NCBI GenBank assembly: GCA_015232825.1
Contig: JADFYY010000005.1
Coordinates: 1 to 49,636 of the forward strand
DNA length: 49,636 bases
DNA from: Magnetococcales bacterium
GTDB lineage: Bacteria > Pseudomonadota > Magnetococcia > Magnetococcales > Magnetaquicoccaceae
Direction of reading: 5' to 3'
This document shows positions 36,337-45,483 of this stretch, one piece after another. The position numbers were made by a program, and so were the translations under genes. Each line of letters begins with the position of its first letter. Within the stretch, counting starts at the first letter, position 1. The notes beneath the pieces were generated by a model. The model was not told the DNA's origin. It saw only the letters and a program-made list of their open reading frames with translations, and did no database searches.

Positions 36337-36370
36337 TGCACTCTGTCTCACCATAATGGTGCAGAGTGCA
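36337..36370. other. Long inverted repeat (bulged hairpin)
   Basis: TGCACTCTG (36337-36345) pairs with CAGAGTGCA (36362-36370) and CACCAT (36349-36354) with ATGGTG (36356-36361), leaving a one-base loop and a three-base bulge. No T-run follows on either strand, so it is not a standard terminator. Confidence 0.6.
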
Positions 36371-36545
36371 TTCTAGCTCTACGCCCCAATGCTGATCCTC
36401 ATGTTCTTTAATATCGATGACGTAAAAACCAGTTTTGGCAGAAAAAAGATTTGCGGTGGATGCCAGTGGCTGAATGTGGTATCGTAAGGCCTCATATTAA
36501 TTGAGTCGCAGCCTGCCAGACCACCCGCTATCGGGAAGGGAAAAG

Positions 36546-36935
36546 ATGAATGTCGAGCAACAGGTGACATACTGGCGCACGGGTTCCGATGAAGATTGGG
36601 ATATGGTCGAGATCGCCTTGGAAAAGGGGAAAATCCGCCATGGGTTATTCTTCCTTCATCTGGCCATAGAAAAATTGCTCAAAGCTCACATATGCCGTGT
36701 GACAGGAGGATACCCACCCAAGATTCATGACCTTATCCGTTTGACCAAACAAGCGGAATTGGATGTTTCCGAGGCATGGCTATTACTCCTGGGCAGGATG
36801 AATGCCTTTTGCTTGATCGGTCGATATCCAGGCAATCCGACGGCGCAAAATATTTCCATTGATGTCGCCTATCGTTACCTACACGATGCGCAGGAGGTCA
36901 GAGCGTGGCTGCAACAGACATTGTTCTCACCATAA
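36546..36935 (+). CDS. HEPN-domain protein of a HEPN/MNT pair
   Basis: A 129-residue helical protein starting at the ATG at 36546 (GGGAAGGG upstream; the frame opens at 36501). It shows the HEPN signature of the COG1895/COG2250 group: H-L-A-I-E-K-L-L-K-A-H, G-Y-P-P-K-I-H-D-L-I-R-L, and I-G-R-Y-P-G-N near the end. The R-x4-6-H ribonuclease motif of HepT toxins is not evident, so it may be a non-catalytic member that works with its nucleotidyltransferase partner. Its 3' end overlaps the partner gene by 31 bp. The pair is opposite in strand to the chemosensory genes on both sides, which suggests insertion. Confidence 0.85.
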   Translation: MNVEQQVTYWRTGSDEDWDMVEIALEKGKIRHGLFFLHLAIEKLLKAHICRVTGGYPPKIHDLIRLTKQAELDVSEAWLLLLGRMNAFCLIGRYPGNPTAQNISIDVAYRYLHDAQEVRAWLQQTLFSP

Positions 36936-37231
36936 AGAGCTATCTGCACCGTTTGGAGGAGCGGGGTATGCCTGTTGCCTTTGGGGTGCTGTACGGCTCC
37001 TTTGCACGGGGTGATGCGCACGCCGATAGCGATGTCGATCTGGTGGTGGTCTCCCCCCGTTTTGACAATCCTGACTCCTGGTCAGACACAGAACTGCTGT
37101 GGGAAACCACCGTATTCACTGATAGTCGCATCGAACCAGTGGGGGTGGGTGCCAGACAATGGGAGGAGGATGGAGTCATCCCCTTGATTGAAATCGCCCG
37201 CTGTGAAGGACAAATCATTTTGCTGAACTGA
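36905..37231 (+). CDS. MNT-type nucleotidyltransferase of a HEPN/MNT pair
   Basis: The protein has 108 residues with the complete minimal nucleotidyltransferase signature: G-V-L-Y-G-S-F-A-R-G, then H-A-D-S-D-V-D-L-V-V-V, giving GS, RG and D-x-D for metal and nucleotide binding. It should transfer AMP or another nucleotide to a partner. In type VII HepT/MntA modules the MntA-like protein adenylylates the HEPN toxin. The start is a GTG at 36905 with a perfect AGGAGG seven bases upstream, inside the HEPN gene, so expression is coupled. Unlike the degenerate relative at 3791-4534, catalytic residues are intact here. Confidence 0.9.
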   Translation: MAATDIVLTIKSYLHRLEERGMPVAFGVLYGSFARGDAHADSDVDLVVVSPRFDNPDSWSDTELLWETTVFTDSRIEPVGVGARQWEEDGVIPLIEIARCEGQIILLN

Positions 37232-37289
37232 TTCGGGTGGAAAGGTCTCTAAGAATTTGAGATGCGCGATAGATGACTTGAGGCAGGGG

Positions 37290-38720
37290 TCACAATGGCG
37301 GTCTTTTGGCATACAGAGCGATTTCTGCCTGTAGAATAAGGGCGAAACGTTCCATTGTGGTGTTGGCCGCATTGTGAATCCGCCAGTGGGGAGGGTTTTT
37401 TTCTGCGAATGCCAGGGCGTTTTGCAGACTTTTGAGGCCTGGAGCAACCCGATTGGTTTGTCGTAACAGCAGACCCAAATGGAAGTGGCATTCCAGAAAT
37501 TTTCGGTCTAGAAAAAGGGCTTTTCTGAAAGAGGCTTCGGCTTCGTTCAGGCGGTCTGCTTCCAGTAGGGCCAATCCTAAAATCAGATAGAGATGCTTGT
37601 CCGTGGATTCCAGAGCCATGCTCTGGTGACACAAGTCGATGGTTTGGTTGGCATCTCCCATGTTGGCTAAGATTTTGGCTTTGTATTGCAGAATTTTGGC
37701 GGTTTTTTGTTGATCAATGGGCAATCGGTTGATGATCTCCAAGGCCGGATGCCACTCTTCGGCCCCCATCAATTGGATGAGTTGTGATTTTGAATCAATA
37801 GGGTGTTGTAGTGCTTCGGCTTTTTGATAGGCAATTGCATGCGGTATCGGTTCTAAGCAAGGCTTGGCTTCGATTATTTTAGAATTTTGACGTTGAAAAT
37901 AGTTGTAACGATCGTGTATATGGATTCGACAACCGGGGATTTGATTCTGAAGCAGATCTGCAACTCCCAAGATCAACCAACCACCTGGAACCAAGCACTC
38001 TGCTAGTTTTGCAGCGGCTTTGGCGGTCGTCTTTTGGTCAAAATAAATAAAGACATTGCGGCATAGAATGAGGTCCATGGCCTCGGTTTTGTTCAAGGTC
38101 GTGGGAAAGGCATCCTCAATGAGGTTCAAATAGGTAAATTGCATCATGGAGCGCAGAGAATCGCGTGTTCGCCATTTGCTGCCTATGGGCTGGAAAAAAC
38201 GGTCCCGATGCCAAGCCGTCGTGGAGCGGAAGGACCACTCCTGGTACAACCCGGAAATGGCTTGACGCAAGGCCTCGACGTTGATGTCCGTTCCCATCAG
38301 GTGAATGTGCCATTGTGACAGATCGGGCAGAAGTTCATGCAGTAGAATGGCCAAGGTTACGGTCTCTTGACCCGCCGAACATCCAGCACTCCAAATGCGC
38401 AATGATCGAGACCCCTCTTGCCGCTTGGCCGCGATAATCTGGGGTAAACAGACGGTACGCAAGAAATCCATCTGTTCAGCATCGCGGAAAAAATAACTTT
38501 CGCCAATGGTGATCCGGTTGACGAGAAATTCCATGACTGGCTCATTGGGTGAACAGTTTTGCAATAAATCCAACAAGGCTGCATGGGTGGGGATGGAAAA
38601 GTGTTCCAGAGCCTCTTGCAGGGTCTTCGCAAGATTGGCTTGCTGATGCTCCTTGATGACGATTCCTGTACGCTGTCCAATGATTTGTTGTGCCCGGTGC
38701 AGATCTTGGAGGGTGATCAT
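37290..38720 (-). CDS. cheR: CheR methyltransferase with TPR tail (WspC-like)
   Basis: A 476-residue protein. The N-terminal all-helical part and the SAM-dependent methyltransferase domain match CheR: G-E-S-Y-F-F-R-D, I-W-S-A-G-C-S-A-G-Q-E, G-T-D-I-N-V-E-A-L, D-L-I-L-C-R-N-V-F-I-Y-F, and G-G-W-L-I-L-G. After about residue 280 a linker leads to TPR-like helices (L-I-L-G-L-A-L-L-E-A-D-R-L-N-E-A-E-A-S-F and H-F-H-L-G-L-L-L-R-Q-T-N). CheR methylates receptor glutamates using S-adenosylmethionine. TPR-tailed CheR is typical of Wsp/Frz/ACF systems. The ATG at 38720 overlaps the CheW stop (ATGA); the frame extends to 38831 inside cheW. It is the last gene before the inserted islet. Confidence 0.92.
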   Translation of the reverse strand: MITLQDLHRAQQIIGQRTGIVIKEHQQANLAKTLQEALEHFSIPTHAALLDLLQNCSPNEPVMEFLVNRITIGESYFFRDAEQMDFLRTVCLPQIIAAKRQEGSRSLRIWSAGCSAGQETVTLAILLHELLPDLSQWHIHLMGTDINVEALRQAISGLYQEWSFRSTTAWHRDRFFQPIGSKWRTRDSLRSMMQFTYLNLIEDAFPTTLNKTEAMDLILCRNVFIYFDQKTTAKAAAKLAECLVPGGWLILGVADLLQNQIPGCRIHIHDRYNYFQRQNSKIIEAKPCLEPIPHAIAYQKAEALQHPIDSKSQLIQLMGAEEWHPALEIINRLPIDQQKTAKILQYKAKILANMGDANQTIDLCHQSMALESTDKHLYLILGLALLEADRLNEAEASFRKALFLDRKFLECHFHLGLLLRQTNRVAPGLKSLQNALAFAEKNPPHWRIHNAANTTMERFALILQAEIALYAKRPPL

Positions 38721-39205
38721 GTCAGCAGTGGCAACGAGGCGATGAGTTGAGACATCGCTTCTTGGGAAAAAGTCTCTTCTTCTCCCAATTGAATTTCTAA
38801 GAGGCGGGCCGGATCCAAAACCAGAATGCAACCATTCGCTTCGGTTCGGGCAACCCCTAGAAAAGGAGGGCCGTCATGGGTAAAAAGTTCGGTCTGCATA
38901 AGGTCGCCTTGGATTATCTCGCATACCCCTGGAAGATCCTCAACAATTAATCCAGCTTGTTTTCCTTTCCAGGTTATCACCACCATGGGGGTGGTCAGAA
39001 GATAGGGGGATGGTTGGCCCAGCCCAAGCCTAAGCTTGAGATCCATGACCGGAACACCCTTCCCAGCCAGTTCCAGAAGCCCAATAAACCAAGGAGGGGC
39101 TTTCGGGATTTCTCGCATTTGGGCCAATGGGACAATGCGCACGACATGTTCTAGGAAAATTCCAAAATGAATCGTATGTGTGGCTATTAACAGTATTTTA
39201 TTCAT
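38717..39205 (-). CDS. cheW: CheW-like coupling protein (WspB-like)
   Basis: A 162-residue CheW-domain protein: I-H-F-G-I-F-L-E-H-V-V-R-I-V-P, W-F-I-G-L-L-E-L-A-G-K-G-V-P-V-M-D-L, K-Q-A-G-L-I-V-E-D-L, and a C-terminal L-D-P-A-R-L-L. It is the second CheW of the window and lacks the N-terminal extension of the other, matching the two-CheW layout of Wsp. Its start overlaps the stop of the upstream kinase by eight bases, and its stop overlaps cheR, so kinase, CheW and CheR are translated as a unit. Confidence 0.85.
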   Translation of the reverse strand: MNKILLIATHTIHFGIFLEHVVRIVPLAQMREIPKAPPWFIGLLELAGKGVPVMDLKLRLGLGQPSPYLLTTPMVVITWKGKQAGLIVEDLPGVCEIIQGDLMQTELFTHDGPPFLGVARTEANGCILVLDPARLLEIQLGEEETFSQEAMSQLIASLPLLT

Positions 39206-41432
39206 TGGGTAAACCTGGACCTAAAATCTCTTTGAGTGTTTCTTGTAGCTCACTTAATATCAATGGTTTGGTTAGATAACGGAGAAATCCTGCCTGTTTG
39301 CCTCGTTCGATATCTTCGGGAGAGGCAAAGCCGCTCAAGGCGATGGCGGGAATGGTGCTGGTCTCAGGCAGCTCGTTTAAGCGGGACAAGGCTTGGAAAC
39401 CATCCATGCCGGGCAGTTGAATGTCCATGATGACAAGGTCAGGGGTGTGATTCTTGGCCAGTTCAATCCCTTCTTCGGCATTCTTGGCATGAAGCAGCTT
39501 GAGTTGTGGCATACGGTTGATGATTTCTTGCATGAGATGCGCATTTGACGGGTTGTCCTCAACATACAGAAGAATGCGTGGCCCGGAAAATTCTGCTGTT
39601 TGGGGGGAGGGGGGAATGGTTTCGCTCCTTTGGCAGAGGGAATGGTTGGCAATGGGAAAGGAGATCCAAAAACGACTCCCTTTTCCCATTTCGGAGTCAA
39701 AGCCGATTGTGCCGTTCATCATTTCCACGAGGCCTTTGGAAATGTTCAGCCCGATGCCGGTTCCTTCAATACCAGCGGCTTCGGCTCCAAAACGGTTGAA
39801 TGGTTTGAAGACTTGACTCCATTCTTCTTTGGGAATGCCTGATCCTGTGTCTGAAATACTGATCTCCAGCCTGTTCTCTTGGGTTATGCGGTGCGAGATG
39901 GTCACATATCCCCCTTTGCGGTTGAATTTGACCGCATTGGAGAGCAGATTGATCAAGACCTGCTTAAGCCGTAAGGGATCAGCATAAATCCAAGAAAAGG
40001 GTCTCTCTTCACTGGTATTGGTCAGGGATACGAAACGTTTCAACGCCAAGGGGCGGGTCATGGCAATACAGTTTTGTACGATGGGTTTTGGGTCGAGTAC
40101 CTCCATCTCTGGGGCGATTTTGCCAGATTCGATGCGGGCCACATCCAGCAGTCCATTGATCAATTCCAGCAAGTGACGACCACTTGAAAAGATTTGTATC
40201 ACGGACTCTTTTTGGTTGCCGGTGAGTGGTTCTAGGGGATTGTGTTCCAATAATTGACTAAACCCGATCACGGCATTGAGGGGGGTGCGTAGCTCATGGC
40301 TCATGCGGGAGAGAAATTCGGATTTGGCCTTGTTGGCCAGGATGGCTTCTTCTTTGGCCCTGGTCAACGCCTCGGCAATCTGTTTGCGTTCGGTGATGTC
40401 ACGAATGACACCCACAGTGCCAACGAAATGGTCTTGTCGGGTGTTGCGATTGACTTGGTAGATACCCGCGCTGTTGACTTCAAAACAGTGCAACTCCCCA
40501 AAAAGCATGGAGGCTTCTTCTTCGGTCTTTTTGTTGACATTGGGGGTTAAACGCACTTCCAAGCCACTGGTTCTTCTGAGACCGGTTCTTTTTTCATCAA
40601 ACAGCTTGGGTGCGGGTCTGTCGCCTTGAGCGTGACCAAGGAATCTGGGTAAGACCTTGTTGCGGGAGACCCGTTCGACCTCGTCGGGGGCGATCAAAAG
40701 GCTGAAATGTTTGCCGATGAGTTCATCCGGTTCATAACCGAGTTTGCGGATGCTGTGGTTGACAAAGATAAAGCTTCCTTGTTCATCAATACGATAAATA
40801 ATGTCGGGTACTGTCTGAACCAAGGAACGAAAACGGTTTTCTGAGGCCTCCAAATCCTGGGTGCGTTCGGTCAATTGTTCGTTGATGATGCGCAGTTGGG
40901 TTTGAATCTCTTCGAGTTGAGTATTGCGGCGCACCATGTTGTCGTAAATGGAAACCAGGAAATTCAAGATTTGATTGCGATTGGAGCGAATCGAATATTC
41001 ATGATCGTGGAGAACGTAGGTCAACGGTGGATCAGGCGGGATGAGAGAGTTCCGTTTTTGGTAGAGATCCGCCACAGTGAAAAGGATTTCGGCCTCCTCG
41101 AATGGTTTGATGATGTAACTGTCAGCCATGGCCTCTAGGCCAAGCAGGATGTCTTCTGTTTCGGAGAGACCAGAGAGCAGTATGACGGGAATGTGACGGG
41201 TTTTGGGATCGTTTTTGATCCGCCAGCACATCTCATAACCGTCCATAATCGGCATGCGGATATCGCTGATGATCATGGAGGGTTCAGCAAGGGCAATGCT
41301 TTTTAATCCCTCTTCGCCATTTTTTGCCAAAGTGACGCCATATCCTGCCTTTTCCAGGGTTCCTTTTAACAGCAAAAGCTGGGTTGTGCTGTCTTCGACA
41401 ACCAGTATGGGGGAGATGGGCGTGTGGGTCAT
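39198..41432 (-). CDS. REC-PAS-HisKA-HATPase-REC hybrid kinase
   Basis: The protein has 744 residues and no membrane spans. An N-terminal receiver (D57, [12 protein letters not shown]) is followed by a coiled helix, a PAS domain (about 205-350; [12 protein letters not shown]), HisKA with H379 ([10 protein letters not shown]), HATPase ([17 protein letters not shown]), and a C-terminal receiver with D670 ([11 protein letters not shown]). It occupies the position of a regulator gene at the head of a Wsp-like cluster, overlapping CheW, so its N-terminal receiver may be the output target of CheA. Its ATG overlaps the ilvD stop (ATGA). Confidence 0.92.
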   Translation of the reverse strand: MTHTPISPILVVEDSTTQLLLLKGTLEKAGYGVTLAKNGEEGLKSIALAEPSMIISDIRMPIMDGYEMCWRIKNDPKTRHIPVILLSGLSETEDILLGLEAMADSYIIKPFEEAEILFTVADLYQKRNSLIPPDPPLTYVLHDHEYSIRSNRNQILNFLVSIYDNMVRRNTQLEEIQTQLRIINEQLTERTQDLEASENRFRSLVQTVPDIIYRIDEQGSFIFVNHSIRKLGYEPDELIGKHFSLLIAPDEVERVSRNKVLPRFLGHAQGDRPAPKLFDEKRTGLRRTSGLEVRLTPNVNKKTEEEASMLFGELHCFEVNSAGIYQVNRNTRQDHFVGTVGVIRDITERKQIAEALTRAKEEAILANKAKSEFLSRMSHELRTPLNAVIGFSQLLEHNPLEPLTGNQKESVIQIFSSGRHLLELINGLLDVARIESGKIAPEMEVLDPKPIVQNCIAMTRPLALKRFVSLTNTSEERPFSWIYADPLRLKQVLINLLSNAVKFNRKGGYVTISHRITQENRLEISISDTGSGIPKEEWSQVFKPFNRFGAEAAGIEGTGIGLNISKGLVEMMNGTIGFDSEMGKGSRFWISFPIANHSLCQRSETIPPSPQTAEFSGPRILLYVEDNPSNAHLMQEIINRMPQLKLLHAKNAEEGIELAKNHTPDLVIMDIQLPGMDGFQALSRLNELPETSTIPAIALSGFASPEDIERGKQAGFLRYLTKPLILSELQETLKEILGPGLPNE

Positions 41433-43273
41433 TTTGGCATGATCTGCTCCAAGTCACGCACTGCGCCCTTGGCTGCTGAAGAGGTTAGAGCGGCATAGGC
41501 CTGCAGGGCGGCTGAGACGGGTCGAATGCGTTCTTGGGGCGCAAACCGGGTAATGGCCGCACGTCGCTGCGCCAGAATGTCGTCAGAGAGTGCCAGATGA
41601 ATGGTGCGGTTGGGGATATCGATCTCAATGCGGTCTCCTTCCTCGACCAAGGCGATGACCCCTCCTTCCGCCGCTTCTGGGGAGACGTGACCAATGGATA
41701 ACCCAGAGGTGCCGCCAGAAAAACGACCATCTGTGATCAAGGCGCAGACCTTGCCCAATCCCTTGGATTTCAAATAACTGGTGGGATAGAGCATCTCTTG
41801 CATGCCTGGCCCCCCCTTAGGCCCTTCATAGCGGATGAGTACCACATCTCCCGCATGGATCCGGTCGCCTAAGATGGCCTCGCAGGCGGTCTCCTGACTA
41901 TGAAAGATGCGAGCCGGGCCAGAGAACTTCCAGATGGATGGATCCACCCCAGCGGTTTTGACAATGCATCCATCCATCGCCAAATTGCCGAACAAAACGG
42001 CCAGACCGCCATCTTGGGAATAGGCATGGGCTCCGTCGCGGATGCAGCCGTTGATTCGGTCTAAGTCCAGGGAGGGCCAACGGGCGGATTGGCTGAAGGG
42101 TAGGATGGTGGTTTTTCCGCCTGGGGCGGCCAGATGACGCTGTTTGGCCTCTGCGGTGACGTTGGGTGAGGCGATATCCTCGACATTCAGGGCCTCTTTG
42201 AGGGTTGGGGCATAAACTGTGCCGCATTCATCATGGAGTAAACCGATCCGTTGCAACTCTCCTAAAATGGCGGGAATGCCGCCAGCGCGGTGGACATCCT
42301 CCATATGAAATAATTGGGTAGAGGGGGCCACCTTGCACAAACATGGTACACGGCGCGACAATCGGTCGATGTCGCTCATGGTGAAAGGGACGTCTCCTTC
42401 GTGGGCAGCGGCTAAGAGATGAAGAACCGTATTGGTGGATCCCCCCATGGCGATGTCGAGAGACATGGCGTTTTCAAACGCGGCAAATGTGGCGATGGAA
42501 CGGGGCAGGATTGAGGTATCCTCTTGTTCATAATAGCGTTTGCACAGAGTGACGATCCGCTTCCCGGCCTCTTGAAACAACCCCTTGCGGTCAGCGTGGG
42601 TGGCCAGCAGGGTGCCATTGCCCGGTAGGGCCAAACCCAATGATTCCATGAGACAGTTCATGGAGTTGGCGGTAAAGAGTCCAGAGCAGGAACCGCAGGT
42701 TGGACAGGAGGAGCGTTCGATAGCGGTCAAATCTTCGTTTGAAACCAAAGAGTCCCCTGCCGCGATCATGGAGTCAACCAGATCCAGTTTTCTGGTGGAG
42801 CCGTCGCTCAACTGGGCCTTGCCAGCCTCCATGGGGCCACCAGAGACAAAAATCGCGGGAATGTTCAACCGCATGGCAGCCATGAGCATGCCAGGCGTGA
42901 TCTTGTCGCAGTTGGAAATGCACACCATGGCGTCCGCAGCATGGGCATTGACCATGTATTCCACGCTGTCGGCGATGATTTCCCGCGAGGGTAGGGAGTA
43001 GAGCATGCCCCCATGGCCCATGGCAATGCCGTCATCGATGGCGATGGTGTTGAACTCCTTGGCAATACCACCGGCTGCGCGGATCTGTTCTGCAACCAGT
43101 TCTCCCATCTCCTTGAGGTGAACATGGCCTGGAACAAACTGGGTGAAGGAGTTGGCAATGGCGATGATGGGACGACCAAATTCCGCTTCAGTAACGCCAG
43201 TGGCGCGCCACAAGGCGCGGGCCCCGGCCATGTTGCGTCCATGGGTGGAAATGCGGGAGCGGTAGGTGGGCAT
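41429..43273 (-). CDS. ilvD: Dihydroxy-acid dehydratase
   Basis: The third common enzyme of valine, leucine and isoleucine synthesis, dehydrating 2,3-dihydroxy-3-methyl-acids to 2-keto acids. At 614 residues it matches the long E. coli-type IlvD. Iron-sulfur ligand cysteines are in place: S-N-C-D-K-I-T-P-G and [10 protein letters not shown], and [23 protein letters not shown] and [10 protein letters not shown] are conserved. The ATG at 43273 has AGGAG eight bases upstream; the frame opens at 43300. No other ilv gene is nearby. Its stop overlaps the start of a hybrid kinase, so the biosynthetic gene leads a signalling transcript. Confidence 0.96.
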   Translation of the reverse strand: MPTYRSRISTHGRNMAGARALWRATGVTEAEFGRPIIAIANSFTQFVPGHVHLKEMGELVAEQIRAAGGIAKEFNTIAIDDGIAMGHGGMLYSLPSREIIADSVEYMVNAHAADAMVCISNCDKITPGMLMAAMRLNIPAIFVSGGPMEAGKAQLSDGSTRKLDLVDSMIAAGDSLVSNEDLTAIERSSCPTCGSCSGLFTANSMNCLMESLGLALPGNGTLLATHADRKGLFQEAGKRIVTLCKRYYEQEDTSILPRSIATFAAFENAMSLDIAMGGSTNTVLHLLAAAHEGDVPFTMSDIDRLSRRVPCLCKVAPSTQLFHMEDVHRAGGIPAILGELQRIGLLHDECGTVYAPTLKEALNVEDIASPNVTAEAKQRHLAAPGGKTTILPFSQSARWPSLDLDRINGCIRDGAHAYSQDGGLAVLFGNLAMDGCIVKTAGVDPSIWKFSGPARIFHSQETACEAILGDRIHAGDVVLIRYEGPKGGPGMQEMLYPTSYLKSKGLGKVCALITDGRFSGGTSGLSIGHVSPEAAEGGVIALVEEGDRIEIDIPNRTIHLALSDDILAQRRAAITRFAPQERIRPVSAALQAYAALTSSAAKGAVRDLEQIMPK

Positions 43274-43308
43274 GGGTGAGACTCCTGGCTGAAAGTGCAA
43301 TCAATAGA

Positions 43309-43337
43309 TTGTCAATGGGTTCATTGTAGTGAATAAT
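43309..43337 (+). promoter_or_regulatory. Probable sigma-70 promoter for the YciO/NtrC genes
   Basis: TTGTCA (43309-43314) and AATAAT (43332-43337) are 17 bases apart, each one base from consensus, in the 113-bp gap between divergent ilvD and the YciO gene. Transcription would begin about 45 bp before the ATG at 43387. Confidence 0.6.
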
Positions 43338-43386
43338 ACACCAGTTTGAGATTTTTGATGGTTCGCTTTCAAGGGAAAATAGACTT

Positions 43387-44004
43387 ATGGCTCAATTTAT
43401 CAGTATTCATCCTAAAAATCCACAGCAACGACTCATTGTACAGGTTGCGGAGATCTTGCAACAAGGGGGGATCATTGTCTATCCCACGGACACGACTTAT
43501 GGCTTGGGGTGTGGCATTTCCAATCGCAAGGGCGTGGAAAGAATTATGCGCATCAAGCAGATGGCTAACTCCCATCAGCTTTCCATTTTGGTTTCGGATC
43601 TCTCCGATATTGCCAACTACGCCCGTGTGGACAATGCCACCTATCGCCTGTTGAAGCGATTCCTGCCTGGTCCATACACCTTTATTCTGGAGGCAACCCG
43701 CGAGGTTCCTAAGTCCATTTTGCCCAAGCGCAAGACCATTGGCTTGCGCATTCCCGATCATCCCCTCTGCTTGGCCTTGTTGCGGGCGTGTGGTGAACCT
43801 CTGCTCTCCACCTCGATGCGGTTTGCGGGAGAGACGGAAATCATGAGCGATCCCGATTTGATCCATTCCCGAACCGATCATCTGGTGGATTTGGTCATTG
43901 ATGCCGGTCCTTTGCCCGCATCACCCTCTACGGTGGTTGATCTGACTGGACCTGCGCCGGTGGTGTTGCGTGTCGGGGCTGGTGACCCGGATGTGTTTGT
44001 CTGA
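43387..44004 (+). CDS. YciO/Sua5/YrdC-family protein
   Basis: The protein has 205 residues with the YrdC fold: G-G-I-I-V-Y-P-T-D-T-T-Y-G-L-G-C, R-I-M-R-I-K-Q, P-G-P-Y-T-F-I-L, K-T-I-G-L-R-I-P-D-H-P and S-P-S-T-V-V-D. The family makes L-threonylcarbamoyladenylate for tRNA t6A formation (TsaC/Sua5) or, for the YciO branch, has related activity with an unclear role. The K-R-K-T-I-G-L-R-I-P pattern and overall length fit the YciO branch better. It is followed after 30 bp by the NtrC-type regulator and may be co-transcribed with it. Confidence 0.9.
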   Translation: MAQFISIHPKNPQQRLIVQVAEILQQGGIIVYPTDTTYGLGCGISNRKGVERIMRIKQMANSHQLSILVSDLSDIANYARVDNATYRLLKRFLPGPYTFILEATREVPKSILPKRKTIGLRIPDHPLCLALLRACGEPLLSTSMRFAGETEIMSDPDLIHSRTDHLVDLVIDAGPLPASPSTVVDLTGPAPVVLRVGAGDPDVFV

Positions 44005-44034
44005 AATGGACTTTTTATCGAGAGAAGCTTTTTA

Positions 44035-45483
44035 ATGATCGACACTCATTATCCAGAGATGTCATCCTCTAGCATCAGGCCTCCTGTCTTGCTTGTGGAT
44101 GACGAGGAACATGTACTCAACAGTCTGAGCCTTTTTTTGCGTAGCTCAGGCATCAATGATGTGATTAACGTGCAGGATGCGCGTGACTTGATGCCATTGA
44201 TGTTGCGTCAAAAGCCTATAACGGTCATTCTGGATTTGTTTATGCCCAATCTCTCTGGGTTTGAGCTTTTGCCGGAAATCGTCCGCTATTTTCCCGAAGT
44301 TCCGGTGATCGTTGTCACCGCCACCCATGAGGTGGAGACGGCGGTACTCTGTATGCGGGAAGGGGCTTTTGATTATCTGCTCAAACCCATCGAGAAAACT
44401 CGTTTTGTCACCAGCGTTCGTCGCGCTGTGGATACTTATTTGCTACGCCAGGAGGTCCATTCGCTCAAAAGCTATTTGATTCACGGTGGATTGAATCATC
44501 AGGAGGCATTCAGTCGTATTCTGACCAATTCTAATCAGATTAAAGGGATTTTTCGCTATATCGAGGCGGTGGCCTGTAGCGGGGAGACGATTTTAGTCAC
44601 TGGCGAAACCGGTGTTGGCAAAGGGTTGTTGGCAGAGGCCATCCATCGGGTCAGTGGGCGTACCGGGGAGTTTGTCTCGATCAATGTGGCTGGATTGGAT
44701 GATACCCTCCTTTCCGATACCTTGTTTGGACATCGCAAAGGGGCTTTTTCGGGCGCGGAAGCCAACCGGGATGGTTTGGTTGGGCGTGCGGCTGGGGGTA
44801 CTCTGTTTTTGGATGAAATTGGTGACTTGAAGCCTGCTTCCCAGGTCAAATTGTTGCGTCTTCTTCAGGAACAAAGTTATTATCCGTTGGGCTCCGATGT
44901 CCCAAAATTGAGCAGTGCCCGTATTGTTGCCGCCACCAATAATGATTTACGCAAGATGATTACTACGGGAGAGTTCCGGCAGGATCTTTTTTATCGTCTT
45001 ACCTCCCACCGTATTGAAATTCCGCCACTGCGGGAACGGCCAGAAGACATCCCCTTGCTGCTAGGATATTTTATTCAGGATGCGGCTAGGGTCATGAACA
45101 AGGCCATACCCAATACGCCCACGCAACTTTTAGGCTTGCTTTCCGCCTATCATTTTCCTGGTAATGTGCGGGAGTTGCGTGCATTGGTATACGATGCTGT
45201 GGCACGCCATTCCGGTGGTCCAACTCTTGCCATGGACAGTTTTCATCAAGCCATTCGCGCAAGCAGCAAGCCAGCCGTTGAATTGGCGGTTGAGACCAAT
45301 GGATCCCCTAACCCCACCCTTTTCTCTTCCGGTCCATTTCCATCCTTGAAAGAGGGGATTGACGCCATTGTGATGGAAGCGATGCGACGAGCCAATAACA
45401 ATCAAGGGATAGCGGCCACCTTGCTTGGCATTACCCGCCAATCCCTGAACCGACGTGTCGTCAATATGCGTTCCAAACAATGA
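44035..45483 (+). CDS. NtrC-type sigma-54-dependent response regulator
   Basis: A 482-residue activator. The receiver has D67 (V-I-L-D-L-F-M-P) and the conserved lysine (Y-L-L-K-P-I). The AAA+ domain has Walker A G-E-T-G-V-G-K-G, the sigma-54 contact loop as G-A-F-S-G-A instead of the usual GAFTGA, Walker B T-L-F-L-D-E-I-G-D-L, the R-finger region F-R-Q-D-L-F-Y-R-L, and G-N-V-R-E-L-R. A Fis-type helix-turn-helix closes the protein (Q-G-I-A-A-T-L-L-G-I-T-R-Q-S-L-N-R-R). It is the only DNA-binding response regulator in the window. A cognate kinase is not adjacent, and its target genes are unknown. Confidence 0.93.
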   Translation: MIDTHYPEMSSSSIRPPVLLVDDEEHVLNSLSLFLRSSGINDVINVQDARDLMPLMLRQKPITVILDLFMPNLSGFELLPEIVRYFPEVPVIVVTATHEVETAVLCMREGAFDYLLKPIEKTRFVTSVRRAVDTYLLRQEVHSLKSYLIHGGLNHQEAFSRILTNSNQIKGIFRYIEAVACSGETILVTGETGVGKGLLAEAIHRVSGRTGEFVSINVAGLDDTLLSDTLFGHRKGAFSGAEANRDGLVGRAAGGTLFLDEIGDLKPASQVKLLRLLQEQSYYPLGSDVPKLSSARIVAATNNDLRKMITTGEFRQDLFYRLTSHRIEIPPLRERPEDIPLLLGYFIQDAARVMNKAIPNTPTQLLGLLSAYHFPGNVRELRALVYDAVARHSGGPTLAMDSFHQAIRASSKPAVELAVETNGSPNPTLFSSGPFPSLKEGIDAIVMEAMRRANNNQGIAATLLGITRQSLNRRVVNMRSKQ

